This document shows, one piece after another, positions 26,868-36,151 of a stretch of 64,000 nt of DNA. The notes under the pieces were generated by a model that saw nothing but the letters and a program-made list of their open reading frames with translations, did not search any database and had not been told where the DNA came from. The stretch comes from Pseudomonas sp. LB-090624 (GTDB taxonomy: Bacteria; Pseudomonadota; Gammaproteobacteria; Pseudomonadales; Pseudomonadaceae): NCBI RefSeq assembly GCF_003205205.1, contig NZ_QJRL01000011.1, positions 93,907 to 157,906 of the forward strand, written 5' to 3'. How positions within the stretch are numbered: the first letter of the stretch is position 1; each line of letters opens with the position of its first letter. Both the position numbers and the translations under genes were made by a program.

Positions 26868-29393
26868 TCAATAGGTGCCGCGCAGGGTCACCATGAAGTT
26901 GCGTGGCTCACCATAGTAGTTGCCATAGGTCGAAGTACCCACGGTTTCGTAGTACTTCTTGTCGAACAGGTTGTTGCCGTTGAGCGTGACGTTCCAGTGA
27001 TCATCGACACGGTATTCGACCAACGCGTTCCAGATCGCATAGCCGCTCTGGTCGAAGTCGAACGGGACGTTTCGCTCAACCAGCGCGCCGCTGCTGTCGT
27101 AGCGATTCACTGTACCGCTCATGTACGTGGCGCTTTGCACCTGCACGCCGCCGCCGACCTTGAAGTCGCTGAGGATACCCGGCAGCCGGTAGGTGCTGTA
27201 CAGCTTGAACAGGTGCTTTGGCATCACCGTGCTCAGCGGCGCATCGGCGCTGCGGTTACGGTTCAGGTTGAAGGTGTAGCCCCCCACCAGCATCCAGTCC
27301 GGCAGCAGCTCGCCAGACAGCTCCATGTCGATGCCCTTGCTCACCACCTTACCGTTGGACACATAGCAGCAGCTGCCCGAGAAGCCGGCGTTGGTGGCCA
27401 GGAAGTTCGGGTCCTGCACCGCTTCGTTTTCGCGGGTGCTGTAGTACAGCGCCACGCTGGCGTTGAGTGCGCCATTGAACAACTCACCCTTGAGGCCGGT
27501 TTCGTAGGTTTTGCCGGTCATGGGCTCGAGCGGCGAACCGCTTTGCGCAGGGCCGCTGATTCGGCTGGACTGCGGTTTGTAGATTTCCGAATAGCTGACG
27601 TATGTCGACCATTGATCGTCAAGGTCGTAGACCAGGCCACCGAACGGGGTGACCTTCGTGCCTATACGCTGCTCCGGGCTGGAGATACTTGCTGGCGAGG
27701 TCAGATTGTTGGTGTAGGTCTGCCAAAAGTGGAAACGCTGCGCACGTGCCCCGACAATCAGGTGCAAGGGTTCGGCCAACTGCAACCGCAGGCTGCCGTA
27801 CAGGCCGTACTGGCGTTGCGAGTTGGGGCTGTAGTCGCGCTTGTAGTCACGCCCATTGCCGGGGTCGTCGAACGCCGAGCTGTCGGGGTCGAACACGTTG
27901 GCGGGCGCGCCCGACGCGGCATAAGGCGCAGTGCCCAGCCACCGGCTGTCGATCTTCTGGTAGTCGGCACCGAAGACCACTTCATGGTCCAGACCAAAGG
28001 CCTGGAAGTGGCCAGAGACGTTACCGTCATACAGGTGCTGCTCGTTCTCCTGGCGGGTCGAGGTGCCGTACCAGGTCGCTCCGGTATTGGTCACCGGGTC
28101 CACTGCATTCAGAGTGGTCGCCGTCTTGAACAGCCCAAGGTCCCAAGTGTTGGTGTAGCTGAGGTTAAGCTTCCAGTCGTCGTTGAATCGGTGGTCCACC
28201 TTGGCGAAGTACTCGCGCGCGGTGGCGTCGAGGTAGGCCCACTTCTTGGTCAGGCCGGTATGCCGTGGCAGGTTCAGGTCAGCACCATTGCTGTAGCGCG
28301 GCACCGCGCTGTTGCTGCCGGTTTCGTGGGATTTGTTGTAGCGAGCACCGAAGGTGAGCATGGTGTCGTCCGTAACGTCCGCCTCCAGCACGCCATACAC
28401 CAACGGCCGCTCGGTGGCGCGGTTGTCGGTGAAATACTGGCGATCGGTGTTGGACATCACCAGGCGACCGCGCACGCGGCCATCCCAGCCCAGCGGGCCG
28501 GAAAGGTCGAATTCCTGGCGATAGTTGTCCCAGCTACCGGCCGACAGGGTCAGCTTCAGCTGGTTAAAAGAAGTCGGCCGCTTGCGCACCATGTTGATGA
28601 TGCCACCCGGGTCACCCGAGCCACCATACAACGCAGCAGTACCGCGCAGTACCTCGATGTGGTCGAACTCGGCCAGTTCGAAGATGTTCGACGAATAGAA
28701 TGAACCCATCGCGGTGCCCAGCGCCTGAGGCGCAGCGCCGTCGATCTGCAGGTTCTGGATACTGAAACCACGCGAGAGGAAGTCCTGGGTGCGGAAGGTG
28801 GTGCTCTGGGTGACGATGCCCGGCGTCACTTTCATCGCCTGGTTGATGTCGGTCAGTTGCTGGTCTTCAATCAGCTGGCGGGTCACGATCGACACCGATT
28901 GCGGCGTCTGGCGCAGGCTGGTCGGGGTCTTGGAGCCAACGCTGATCAGGCCCGGTGCATAGGAGCCGGTGTTCTCGGTACTCTGGCCCATGCCCTGCCC
29001 GGCTACTGTGGTCACGCCAAGTTCCAGCGCGTCACTGCTCACCGCCGATTGCGGCTCGGCCACCAGCCGGTAGCCGTTATCGCTACGCTCTACCCGGTAG
29101 CCACTGCCGGCCAGCAGCACGGCAAAACCGCTGTCCACCGAATACAGACCATGCAGGCCGTTGCTGTGCAGGCCGGCCAGTGCTTCGGGGGTGAAGGCCA
29201 GCGACACGGCGGCTTGCTGGGCATAGCTACCCAGCGCCTGGGCCAGGTTGCCGGCGGGCACTTCGAAGCTGCGGCGGGCGGCCTCCTCGGCGACAGCCGG
29301 CAGGGCCGCAACGGACAGGGCCAGCCCGGCACAGGAAAGGCGCAAGGCCAGGGCTAGCGGGCTGAGGACGGGGTGGCCAGGGAATCGGCGCAT
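26868..29393 (-). CDS. TonB-dependent siderophore receptor with STN signalling domain
   Basis: 841 residues from ATG 29393, preceded by an AAGGAG site. A signal peptide is followed by an STN domain (about residues 45-95: F-E-V-P-A-G-N-L-A-Q-A-L then a G-L-H-G-L-Y-S segment), the plug (T-S-L-R-Q-T-P-Q-S-V-S-I-V-T-R) and a 22-strand beta-barrel ending in an aromatic residue (L-R-G-T-Y). The STN domain marks a transducer that signals ligand binding to an anti-sigma factor, as in FpvA, FoxA or FecA. Which siderophore is bound cannot be read from the sequence. Downstream of matching sigma and anti-sigma genes. Confidence 0.92.
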   Translation of the reverse strand: MRRFPGHPVLSPLALALRLSCAGLALSVAALPAVAEEAARRSFEVPAGNLAQALGSYAQQAAVSLAFTPEALAGLHSNGLHGLYSVDSGFAVLLAGSGYRVERSDNGYRLVAEPQSAVSSDALELGVTTVAGQGMGQSTENTGSYAPGLISVGSKTPTSLRQTPQSVSIVTRQLIEDQQLTDINQAMKVTPGIVTQSTTFRTQDFLSRGFSIQNLQIDGAAPQALGTAMGSFYSSNIFELAEFDHIEVLRGTAALYGGSGDPGGIINMVRKRPTSFNQLKLTLSAGSWDNYRQEFDLSGPLGWDGRVRGRLVMSNTDRQYFTDNRATERPLVYGVLEADVTDDTMLTFGARYNKSHETGSNSAVPRYSNGADLNLPRHTGLTKKWAYLDATAREYFAKVDHRFNDDWKLNLSYTNTWDLGLFKTATTLNAVDPVTNTGATWYGTSTRQENEQHLYDGNVSGHFQAFGLDHEVVFGADYQKIDSRWLGTAPYAASGAPANVFDPDSSAFDDPGNGRDYKRDYSPNSQRQYGLYGSLRLQLAEPLHLIVGARAQRFHFWQTYTNNLTSPASISSPEQRIGTKVTPFGGLVYDLDDQWSTYVSYSEIYKPQSSRISGPAQSGSPLEPMTGKTYETGLKGELFNGALNASVALYYSTRENEAVQDPNFLATNAGFSGSCCYVSNGKVVSKGIDMELSGELLPDWMLVGGYTFNLNRNRSADAPLSTVMPKHLFKLYSTYRLPGILSDFKVGGGVQVQSATYMSGTVNRYDSSGALVERNVPFDFDQSGYAIWNALVEYRVDDHWNVTLNGNNLFDKKYYETVGTSTYGNYYGEPRNFMVTLRGTY

Positions 29394-29469
29394 GGTGGAT
29401 CGGCTCCTTGTTCTTGATCGGTTGGCCTCTTGTCTGACGGGCCACTGCGCAGAAGCGGAACCACCTGAA

Positions 29470-30441
29470 TCAATTTTCTCGTGAGACGGGCTCGACCGTG
29501 GTCCACCAGCGGCCAACGCCGCCGATACGAATCGGCAGCGCCTCGGCCAGCAGGCGCAGGGCCCTTTCGCTGTCATCCAGAGGCAGCACCGCCGACACCT
29601 TGATCGCCTGCATTGCCTGGCGATCGAAGCGCAGCACGCCACGGCGTTGCTCGGCCAAGGCATCGAGCACCTGGTCGAGCGGTACGCCGTCGGCCACCAA
29701 CTGGTGATGCTGCCAGGCCCGATCGACCCGCGCCGGGTCGATGGCCGGCAACGGGCCAAGCCCTTCACGCGCCACCCATGCCCGCTCTCCCGGGCCGACG
29801 ACCAACTGATCGCCGGACAAGGCAGTGCGCGCCTCGACCCGGGACTCAAGCATGGTCAGCTCGCTGCGAGCGTGGCCGTGTCTGACCACGAAGCGCGTGC
29901 CCAGGGCCTTGAAGCTGCCTTCGTCGGTCTGTATCACGAAGGGTCGCGTCGGGTCATGACTGACATCCACCAGCACCTGGCCATGCAGCAGGCGGATGCG
30001 CCGCTCGCCAGTGCTGAAGTCGACATCCACGGCAGAGTTGCCCGCCAAGGTCAGCTGCGAGCCATCTTCCAAGGTTTGGCTGCGCCACTCCGCAGGCGCG
30101 GTACGCAAGTCGGCCAGCCAGTCGCGCGGGGTTCCACCGGAAAGGCTCAGTGTGCCCAGCAAGGAGATTGTCAGGGCCAAACCGAGCAAAGTGCGCCGTG
30201 CGCCCGAGCCTGGAGCCGAAACCTGTACGCCGACGCGCAGCCCCGCGCCCACCGGTCCGCGTTGCTCGCGCAGTGCCTGCACCTGGCTGATCACCCCTTG
30301 CATGCGGCGCAAGGTGGCGCCGTGGCGTGGGTCTGCCTGCAGCCAGGCGTCGAACTCACGCGCCTCGTCGGCATCCAGCTCACCTTCGCCCAGGCACAGG
30401 GCCCATTCGGCCGCTTCCTGTTCGATACGCGAGGGATTCAC
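29470..30441 (-). CDS. FecR-type anti-sigma factor / transmembrane sensor
   Basis: 323 residues from GTG 30441, whose first bases overlap the sigma-factor stop (GTGA). The N-terminal cytoplasmic part binds the sigma factor (E-A-A-E-W-A-L-C-L pattern), a single membrane helix (L-L-G-L-A-L-T-I-S-L-L-G-T-L) sits near residue 100, and the periplasmic FecR domain follows with W-R-S-Q-T-L-E-D-G-S and D-V-D-F-S-T-G-E-R-R-I-R-L. It relays the receptor STN signal to the sigma factor. Confidence 0.93.
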   Translation of the reverse strand: MNPSRIEQEAAEWALCLGEGELDADEAREFDAWLQADPRHGATLRRMQGVISQVQALREQRGPVGAGLRVGVQVSAPGSGARRTLLGLALTISLLGTLSLSGGTPRDWLADLRTAPAEWRSQTLEDGSQLTLAGNSAVDVDFSTGERRIRLLHGQVLVDVSHDPTRPFVIQTDEGSFKALGTRFVVRHGHARSELTMLESRVEARTALSGDQLVVGPGERAWVAREGLGPLPAIDPARVDRAWQHHQLVADGVPLDQVLDALAEQRRGVLRFDRQAMQAIKVSAVLPLDDSERALRLLAEALPIRIGGVGRWWTTVEPVSREN

Positions 30442-30965
30442 GGTTCGGCAATGTCCAGCGTGCGGTGGCAATGGATCAAGGCCTGGGCCAGGTACTTGCG
30501 CACCATGCGTGGGGAAATCTGCAGGCGTTTAGCAATCTGAGGCTGGGTCAGGTCGTCCAAATAGTAACCGACGAAGGCCTCGCGGGCATTCAGGTGCAGG
30601 CCTTCCAGCAGGAAAGCGATCTGCTCCAGCGCTTCGAGGGTGATGAGGATGCTTTCGGGAGACTGGTGCCCTTCCAGCGCCTCGGCAGCCAAGGCAAGTT
30701 CGCTGAGGTAGGCCTCTTCGATTTGCTGTCGGCGGACCCGGTCGATCAACAGGCGGCGTGCAGTGGTACTGAGGTAGGCGCGTGGCTCGCGCATGCCCAG
30801 CAAGGCATCACGCGAGGCCAGGATGCGCACGAAGGTGTCCTGGGCCAGGTCGGCTGCGCTGTGCGAACAACGCAGCTTGCGACGTAGCCAGCTGAAAAGC
30901 CAGCCATGGTGCTCGCTGTATAGCTGTTCAAGCGGGTACGGGCTCGGTGAGTCGGCTACGGGCAT
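30438..30965 (-). CDS. FecI-type ECF sigma factor (iron starvation)
   Basis: 175 residues from ATG 30965 (a GTG five codons upstream is possible). Region 2 carries A-A-D-L-A-Q-D-T-F-V-R-I and P-R-A-Y-L-S-T-T-A-R; region 4 has the helix-turn-helix L-T-Q-P-Q-I-A-K-R-L-Q-I-S. It should activate the downstream receptor gene when the receptor is occupied. Start and upstream region lie beside a palindrome that may bind Fur. Confidence 0.93.
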   Translation of the reverse strand: MPVADSPSPYPLEQLYSEHHGWLFSWLRRKLRCSHSAADLAQDTFVRILASRDALLGMREPRAYLSTTARRLLIDRVRRQQIEEAYLSELALAAEALEGHQSPESILITLEALEQIAFLLEGLHLNAREAFVGYYLDDLTQPQIAKRLQISPRMVRKYLAQALIHCHRTLDIAEP

Positions 30966-30982
30966 GGGGCACCGGGACACAA

Positions 30983-31012
30983 GTGAGAATTGTTCCCGAA
31001 TAGTAGCTATTC
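30983..31012 (-). promoter_or_regulatory. Possible Fur box upstream of the sigma-factor gene
   Basis: A perfect GAATAG-TAG-CTATTC palindrome (30998-31012) adjoins GTGAGAATTGTTCCC (30983-30997), together resembling overlapping Fur half-sites about 20-50 bases before the sigma-factor start. Fur control of FecI-type sigma genes is common; match quality here is moderate. Confidence 0.45.
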
Positions 31013-31021
31013 GCCGTAAGA

Positions 31022-31603
31022 CTATGCAACAGGTGGTTCGAGCAACAAGCCGTAAATGCCAGAGTCGGACAGCTCACCTGCCACCCACCAACGGGCCCGC
31101 AAGGTGCCTTCCAGGACAAAACCCTGGCGCTCCAGGGTGCGTGCCGAGCCTTGGTTGCGCGGGTCGATTTCGCCTTCCAGGCGGCGCATGTGCAGGGTGT
31201 GGGCGAGGTAGTCGATGAAGCAGGTCAGCGCTTCGTCCATGTAGCCCCTGCCCTGCACGGCGCTGGCCAGGCAGTAGCCGATTTCGCCACGGCGGGAAAT
31301 GTCGTCGATGTTGAACAGCTGGACCATGCCGATCAGTTCGCCGTTGTCGCGGCGGTACATGCCGAGCTTGAGTTGGTCGCCATTGGCATAGGCTTCGCGG
31401 TCGGCGGCCAGGGCACTTTCGGCCTCGGCCAGGTCTTGCCAGGGTGCATGGTGCCAATAGCGCATGACCTCGGGGTCGGCCATGATCGCCAGCCACTGCG
31501 CGGCATCGGCATGGCGCATGGGGCGCAGTTGCAGGCGTGGGCTGTCGAGGCAGAGGTCACTGGGGAAACTGCGGGGTGGGGTCACGCCGGATCTCCTGTC
31601 CAT
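31022..31603 (-). CDS. RimJ/RimL-type GNAT acetyltransferase
   Basis: 193 residues. The RimJ-like pattern is clear: R-L-Q-L-R-P-M-R-H-A-D-A-A-Q-W, G-E-I-G-Y-C-L-A-S-A-V-Q-G-R-G-Y-M-D-E-A, and N-Q-G-S-A-R-T-L-E-R-Q-G-F. Members acetylate protein N termini or small amines; the substrate here is unknown. It lies upstream of the sigma gene on the same strand, but with only a short gap holding the Fur-like site, so separate promoters are likely. Confidence 0.88.
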   Translation of the reverse strand: MDRRSGVTPPRSFPSDLCLDSPRLQLRPMRHADAAQWLAIMADPEVMRYWHHAPWQDLAEAESALAADREAYANGDQLKLGMYRRDNGELIGMVQLFNIDDISRRGEIGYCLASAVQGRGYMDEALTCFIDYLAHTLHMRRLEGEIDPRNQGSARTLERQGFVLEGTLRARWWVAGELSDSGIYGLLLEPPVA

Positions 31604-32018
31604 TGCTGGGGAGATGACAGTTTACCGTCAAGTGCAGGGTTGAGGCATCCCGGGGCTGCTTTGCAGCCCATCGCGGCACAAGGCCGCTACCAAGCTACGC
31701 GATCCACTGCAGGAGCATTTTCGTTTACGAATAACAACATCCATATTCGACAGCGCGAAAGCGAAAACGAAGTAAATATTTTGCTAAGGCTTGGAAATAA
31801 TGTAATGAGTTAGCCTGGCTCACTCGTTCAAGCAAACTAGGCTCTGTCCGAAAAGTCTTGGGACGCAGGTCAGGCAAGGCGAAAACAGCCGAGGAACGGC
31901 CGAGGTCGCGCCCGACTGTACTGGCGTACATGAGCATCCCGAGGCTGTTTTCAACGCAGCATGAACAAGTATCAAGGCTTTTCGTACAGAGCCTAGCTAA
32001 CTCATCCGTGCAAATAAA
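31604..32018. other. Intergenic block of mobile/repeat sequence
   Basis: No gene is supported. It contains a GGGCTGC-TTT-GCAGCCC hairpin (31653-31669), an AT-rich stretch around 31720-31830, and a MITE-like element. Confidence 0.6.
31841..31992. mobile_element. MITE-like element with inverted ends and CTAG flanks
   Basis: The ends GCTCTGTCCGAAAAGTCTTG and, inverted, GCTCTGTACGAAAAGCCTTG differ at two positions. A second pair of inverted internal segments (GAAAACAGCC near 31880, GGCTGTTTTC near 31955) lets the 152 bases fold back. The element is bordered by CTAG on both sides (31837-31840 and 31993-31996), which fits the four-base target duplication of IS5-type elements. No transposase frame is inside, so it would depend on one elsewhere. 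Confidence 0.7.
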
Positions 32019-32402
32019 TCAGGCCACCTCGGCCCCATCATCCGGCCAATGCGGCTCGTTGGCCTCTGGCGGGGTCAGCGGCGGCAAACCATACGCCGCC
32101 CGCGCATCATCACAGCTTGGGTTATGCACACCACCCTCCCAAGACGCGTCAAACTCGCGGCACGGGCTGGAACGGTTGGCGTAAATCGTACAAGCCACCT
32201 CTTTACCGATCTCGCCCTGCAGGCTGACGCAGCGGCAGGGCTTGGCATCGGTGCCAATCATGGCAACGCGGGTGGGATTGATCTGTACCACCAGGTCGTC
32301 CGGCACGACGCCCCCGGCAGACTGGCATTCGCCCCAGAAGAAGGACACACGGAAGTACCCGCAGCAGGCGCCGCAGTCAAGGCAAGGGTTATATTCGGAC
32401 AT
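32019..32402 (-). CDS. YkgJ-family cysteine-cluster protein
   Basis: 127 residues. N-terminal C-L-D-C-G-A-C-C and later C-R-C-V-S, C-T-I-Y and S-P-C-R-E-F cysteines form the pattern of the YkgJ (CxxCxxCC, UPF0153) family, thought to bind zinc or iron. Function not known. Starts with a short spacing from the opposite reading gene upstream; appears to be a single-gene unit. Confidence 0.85.
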   Translation of the reverse strand: MSEYNPCLDCGACCGYFRVSFFWGECQSAGGVVPDDLVVQINPTRVAMIGTDAKPCRCVSLQGEIGKEVACTIYANRSSPCREFDASWEGGVHNPSCDDARAAYGLPPLTPPEANEPHWPDDGAEVA

Positions 32403-32528
32403 GATGGCACGGAGGGAAGGTTGTTGTTATCGGGGCTGGCCCGCCGCGCCATTTTCATTCCAAGCGGGGGCGGCTGGATAGAGGGGCAATGCAAAAAAAA
32501 TTGCCGCTGATCCGGCCGCCCGCCTCGG

Positions 32529-33656
32529 CTAGCAGATGGACTTGTAAGTGGCAGCATCCCAACGCTGCAATGCCAGCCCTGTGCTCGGGTCGTAACCCTC
32601 GCCCCGCACTTTGCTGAAGTACGTACGCTGCTCACCACGGTGCACCAGACGGTCGTGCTTTTCGCCCTCGGTAAGGACCGTGTAAGACTCACTGCGCATG
32701 GCCTGGTACTGCTTTTCGGCAGCGGCCATGAGCTGGTGATACTTCATTAACTGGCCTTCGTCCAAGGCCAGGCACTTGTCCAGCTGCACACCCCAGCGGG
32801 TCAGGCAGACCTCGGCAAAGTGGCGAACGATCAACCCAGGTTCTGGCAGCACCTTGCCGTCGCTCGCGCCGTCGACCGAGGCGTTACCCACCAGCGTGGC
32901 ATGCCGGCCTGGCATCGGATAGATGCAGGTTCGCGTGGAGCTGGCGACCGCTGGGATCACGCACGCAAAACCTTTGGACCGCTCATCCCGCGAGTAGAAA
33001 CCTACGTACTCCTTGACGTTGCCAGCCAACGTGACGCGTTCGGTTTGCACATTACCGACCCCTGGCACCGGGTCAATGGCAAAGATATTCACTGGGATGC
33101 CGCGCAATACAGGGTCTTGGGCCATGGCGTTGGCCAGCATGTGGCAACTGATCCCTCCCCTGCTCCAACCCACCAGGTTCACCTGCGTGGGCAAGCGCGG
33201 CTTGCGGAACACACTGATGATACGCTCTTGCAGTTCCTGCGGCGTTGGATGACGATCGCCGTAGTCGTAGTTGCGCCAGAACCACGACGCCGTAGTGGTA
33301 ACGTCCGGGATTGGCACCCCGGCGGCTTTCAGCCGCTGGTACTCTTCTTCGTCGAGCTTGGTGCGCTGCCAGTTGCTTTCGCCCTTGATCACCTGCAGCA
33401 CATGGTTGACGTTTTCTTCCCAGCCGCGGCCAAACAGCTGGCCGCTCCAGTTGAAATAGCCGCCGGGTTCGACGAACAGGGTGTCATCCTGAAGGTTGCC
33501 GCTGCCGGGGCCGTCTACGGCAATCCAGTGGGCGAACTCGCGGCCTTGGTCGTTGCTGGCCAGGGTCGAGACCAGCTCACCATTCCAGAAGTTGGGGTTG
33601 GCATCGTCGAAACGGTGCGATCCGGTGCCGCAAAAATAGGCGGTGAAGACACTCAT
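32529..33656 (-). CDS. Orphan alpha/beta-hydrolase, lipase-like (possible Tle-type effector)
   Basis: 375 residues without a signal peptide. The nucleophile elbow G-W-S-R-G-G places S165; D195 (A-I-D-P-V-P-G) and H252 (G-R-H-A-T-L) are well spaced to complete a triad. The N terminus (Y-F-C-G-T-G-S-H-R-F-D-D) resembles the opening of DUF2235/Tle1-type phospholipases secreted by type VI systems. No VgrG, PAAR or immunity gene is adjacent, so effector status is inference; a cytoplasmic esterase is the alternative. The region after residue 270 has no recognised motif. Confidence 0.65.
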   Translation of the reverse strand: MSVFTAYFCGTGSHRFDDANPNFWNGELVSTLASNDQGREFAHWIAVDGPGSGNLQDDTLFVEPGGYFNWSGQLFGRGWEENVNHVLQVIKGESNWQRTKLDEEEYQRLKAAGVPIPDVTTTASWFWRNYDYGDRHPTPQELQERIISVFRKPRLPTQVNLVGWSRGGISCHMLANAMAQDPVLRGIPVNIFAIDPVPGVGNVQTERVTLAGNVKEYVGFYSRDERSKGFACVIPAVASSTRTCIYPMPGRHATLVGNASVDGASDGKVLPEPGLIVRHFAEVCLTRWGVQLDKCLALDEGQLMKYHQLMAAAEKQYQAMRSESYTVLTEGEKHDRLVHRGEQRTYFSKVRGEGYDPSTGLALQRWDAATYKSIC

Positions 33657-33742
33657 GGGAATCTCTTTGGTGAGAAATGAGTGCTGAAGGTAGGAATATC
33701 GATACCCAGAAGGCAGGTGGAAAGCTCACCTTCGAGGCAATC

Positions 33743-33761
33743 GGGGCTGCGTCGCAGCCCC
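33743..33761 (-). terminator. Hairpin downstream of alaC
   Basis: GGGGCTGC and GCAGCCCC form an eight-base-pair stem with a three-base loop, eight bases past the alaC stop. There is no T-run on the minus strand, so it may be a REP-like stabiliser rather than a true terminator. Confidence 0.45.
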
Positions 33762-33768
33762 AGTCACC

Positions 33769-34977
33769 TTACTTGCGGGCCAACCCGTCGGCCCGGAACA
33801 TCTGCCGGATCCCGCGAATAGCCTGGCGAATGCGGTCCTGGTTCTCGATCAGGGCAAAGCGCACATGATCATCGCCATAATCACCAAAGCCGATCCCCGG
33901 CGACACGCACACCTTTGCCTCGGCCAGCAGTTTCTTGGAGAACTCCAGCGAACCCAAGTGCGCGTACTCTGGCGGGATCTTCGCCCACACGTACATCGAA
34001 GCCTTGGGGTTCTCGACCATCCAGCCCAGCTCGTGCAAACCTTTCACCAAGAGGTTGCGGCGCTGGCGGTATTGTTCGGCAATGTCGCGCACGCACTGCT
34101 GGTCGCCTTCAAGAGCGGCAATGGCGGCCACCTGCAGCGGTGTGAAGGTGCCGTAGTCGTGGTAGCTCTTGATCCGCGCCAGGGCACTGACCAGCTCGGG
34201 GTTGCCGACCATGAAGCCGATCCGCCAGCCGGCCATGTTGTAGCTCTTGGACAGGGTGAAGAACTCCACCGCAATGTCCTTGGCACCCGGTACCTGCATG
34301 ATCGACGGGGCTTTCCAGCCGTCGTAGACGATATCGGCATAGGCCAGGTCGTGGATCACCAGCACGCCATATTGCTTGGCCAAGGCCACCACGCGCTCGA
34401 AGAAGTCCAACTCCACGCACTGCGCGGTCGGGTTGGACGGGAAGCCGAGGATCATCATCTTCGGCTTGGGGATGGACTCGCGAATGGCCCGCTCAAGCTC
34501 GTTGAAGAAGTCCACACCAGGCACCAACGGCACCGAGCGCACCTGCGCACCGGCGATCACTGCGCCGTAGATGTGGATCGGGTAGCTGGGGTTGGGCACC
34601 AGTACAGTGTCGCCCTGGTCGAGGGTGGCCAGCATCAGGTGCGCCAGGCCTTCTTTCGAACCGATGGTGACGATGGCTTCGCTTTCCGGGTCGATGTCGA
34701 CCTCGTAGCGATCCTTGTACCAGTTGGAGATTGCCCGACGCAGGCGCGGGATACCGCGCGAGGTGGAATAGCCATGGGTATCTTCACGCTGGGCGACCTG
34801 CACCAGCTTCTCGACGATGTGCGGCGGGGTGGCGCCATCGGGGTTGCCCATGCTCAGGTCGATGATGTCTTCGCCCCGGCGGCGGGCAGCCATCTTGAGC
34901 TCGGCAGTGATGTTGAAGACGTAAGGGGGGAGACGATCGATGCGCGCAAAGCGGCGCGGCGAACCTGGGTTGGCCAT
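33769..34977 (-). CDS. alaC: Alanine transaminase AlaC-like aminotransferase
   Basis: 402 residues, a fold-type I class I/II PLP aminotransferase. The PLP lysine is in [10 protein letters not shown], the cofactor contacts in F-P-S-N-P-T-A-Q and H-D-L-A-Y-A-D-I. Length and the P-P-Y-V-F-N-I-T-A start match the AlaC type, which makes alanine from pyruvate with glutamate. The substrate is inferred from overall similarity; other keto acids are possible. Single gene with a REP palindrome upstream. Confidence 0.88.
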   Translation of the reverse strand: MANPGSPRRFARIDRLPPYVFNITAELKMAARRRGEDIIDLSMGNPDGATPPHIVEKLVQVAQREDTHGYSTSRGIPRLRRAISNWYKDRYEVDIDPESEAIVTIGSKEGLAHLMLATLDQGDTVLVPNPSYPIHIYGAVIAGAQVRSVPLVPGVDFFNELERAIRESIPKPKMMILGFPSNPTAQCVELDFFERVVALAKQYGVLVIHDLAYADIVYDGWKAPSIMQVPGAKDIAVEFFTLSKSYNMAGWRIGFMVGNPELVSALARIKSYHDYGTFTPLQVAAIAALEGDQQCVRDIAEQYRQRRNLLVKGLHELGWMVENPKASMYVWAKIPPEYAHLGSLEFSKKLLAEAKVCVSPGIGFGDYGDDHVRFALIENQDRIRQAIRGIRQMFRADGLARK

Positions 34978-35143
34978 GGCTTCCTCTGAGGACGTAAGCG
35001 CCCGGAACCGTCCGAGCGACGCTGGCCGATGTGGCGGCCTGAATCAGAAGATAGTGCCGAAACATGATCCTTGTAAAGGATAATTTCCTGTTTTGTTTAG
35101 TCTTTTCAGATCTATTGTTTGAAAATCAGAAATTTCTATTTTT

Positions 35144-35191
35144 CCTGTGCCGGCTTCCTAGCGGGTTTACCCGCGAAAAGGCCAGCACAGG
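35144..35191. repeat. REP-type palindrome between alaC and cyoE
   Basis: Outer arms CCTGTGCCGGC and GCCAGCACAGG, inner hairpin GCGGGT-TT-ACCCGC, the same core as other REPs here. It lies beyond the cyoE terminator and upstream of alaC. Confidence 0.7.
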
Positions 35192-35201
35192 AAAAATACC
35201 C

Positions 35202-35234
35202 AAAAAAAACCCCGGCACAGAGGCCGGGGTTTTC
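35202..35234 (-). terminator. Intrinsic terminator of the cyo operon
   Basis: On the minus strand AACCCCGGC and GCCGGGGTT-type arms close a short loop, followed by a run of eight Us. It lies about 20 bases past the cyoE stop. Confidence 0.9.
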
Positions 35235-35252
35235 GTGAAGCAGGCAGCAGTT

Positions 35253-36140
35253 TCAGCGTGCGTAGGTCATCAGCACGTCCGCAGCAGTCTGGCTGTCCAC
35301 GCCCATCATCACGCTCAATGCAGTGACGGTAAGGATGGAGAAGCCGAACACCTTGCGGGCCCACTTGCTATCGTCTTCAGCCTTGTAACCACCCCAGGCC
35401 ATGTACAGCCAGTACAGGCCCATGGCGGCTGCCACGGCCAGGTAGCCGAGGCCGGCGTAACCGCCGAGGGTAAGCATCAGGGTGGCAAGAACGAAGGCCA
35501 GTACGTACAGCACGATCTGCTTCTTCGCCGCGAGGACACCGCGCGCCACCGGCAGAACCGGAATGTTGGCAGCGCTGTAATCCTTGAAGCGGAAGATGGC
35601 GATCGCAAAGCTGTGCGGCATCTGCCACAGGCTGAACATCACCAGCAGGGTAACCGCAGCCAGGTCGAAGCTGTTGCTCACGGCGCAGTAGCCGATCACC
35701 GGAGGCATGGCACCGGACAGGCTGCCGACCAAGGTGCCGTGCACCGACTTGCGCTTCAGCCACAGGCTGTAGAAACCGACGTAGACGACGAAACCAATCA
35801 GTGCGCAGAACGCAGACAGCGGGTTGGCCTGTACATACAGCAGGCTGAAACCCGCCACCCCGAGCAGGGTGGCGTAAATCAGCGCGAGGGGCAGCGACAT
35901 ACCGCCCTGAACCATGACGCGGTTCTTGGTGCGCTCCATCTTGTGGTCGATGTCACGGTCGATGCAGTTGTTGAACACGCATCCGGACGCAACCACCAGC
36001 GAAGTACCGATCACCACCGCCAGGAACAGGGCGAAATCCACATGGCCCTTCGAGGCAAGGAAGAAACCGCCTGCCACGGAAAGCACGTTACCGAAAATGA
36101 TCCCCGGTTTGGTGATTTGGATAAAGTGCTTAACGGACAT
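35253..36140 (-). CDS. cyoE: Protoheme IX farnesyltransferase CyoE
   Basis: 295 residues with about nine membrane helices. The first aspartate-rich prenyl diphosphate site is N-N-C-I-D-R-D-I-D (about residues 57-65). It converts heme B to heme O for the bo3 oxidase encoded upstream. Last gene of the cyo operon, with a terminator directly behind. Confidence 0.97.
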   Translation of the reverse strand: MSVKHFIQITKPGIIFGNVLSVAGGFFLASKGHVDFALFLAVVIGTSLVVASGCVFNNCIDRDIDHKMERTKNRVMVQGGMSLPLALIYATLLGVAGFSLLYVQANPLSAFCALIGFVVYVGFYSLWLKRKSVHGTLVGSLSGAMPPVIGYCAVSNSFDLAAVTLLVMFSLWQMPHSFAIAIFRFKDYSAANIPVLPVARGVLAAKKQIVLYVLAFVLATLMLTLGGYAGLGYLAVAAAMGLYWLYMAWGGYKAEDDSKWARKVFGFSILTVTALSVMMGVDSQTAADVLMTYAR

Positions 36141-36151
36141 GCAGTCTTACC

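Noticed and set aside
26868..29849. 993-residue version of the TonB receptor
   Set aside because: The added N terminus runs through fecR in another frame; the signal peptide starts at 29393.
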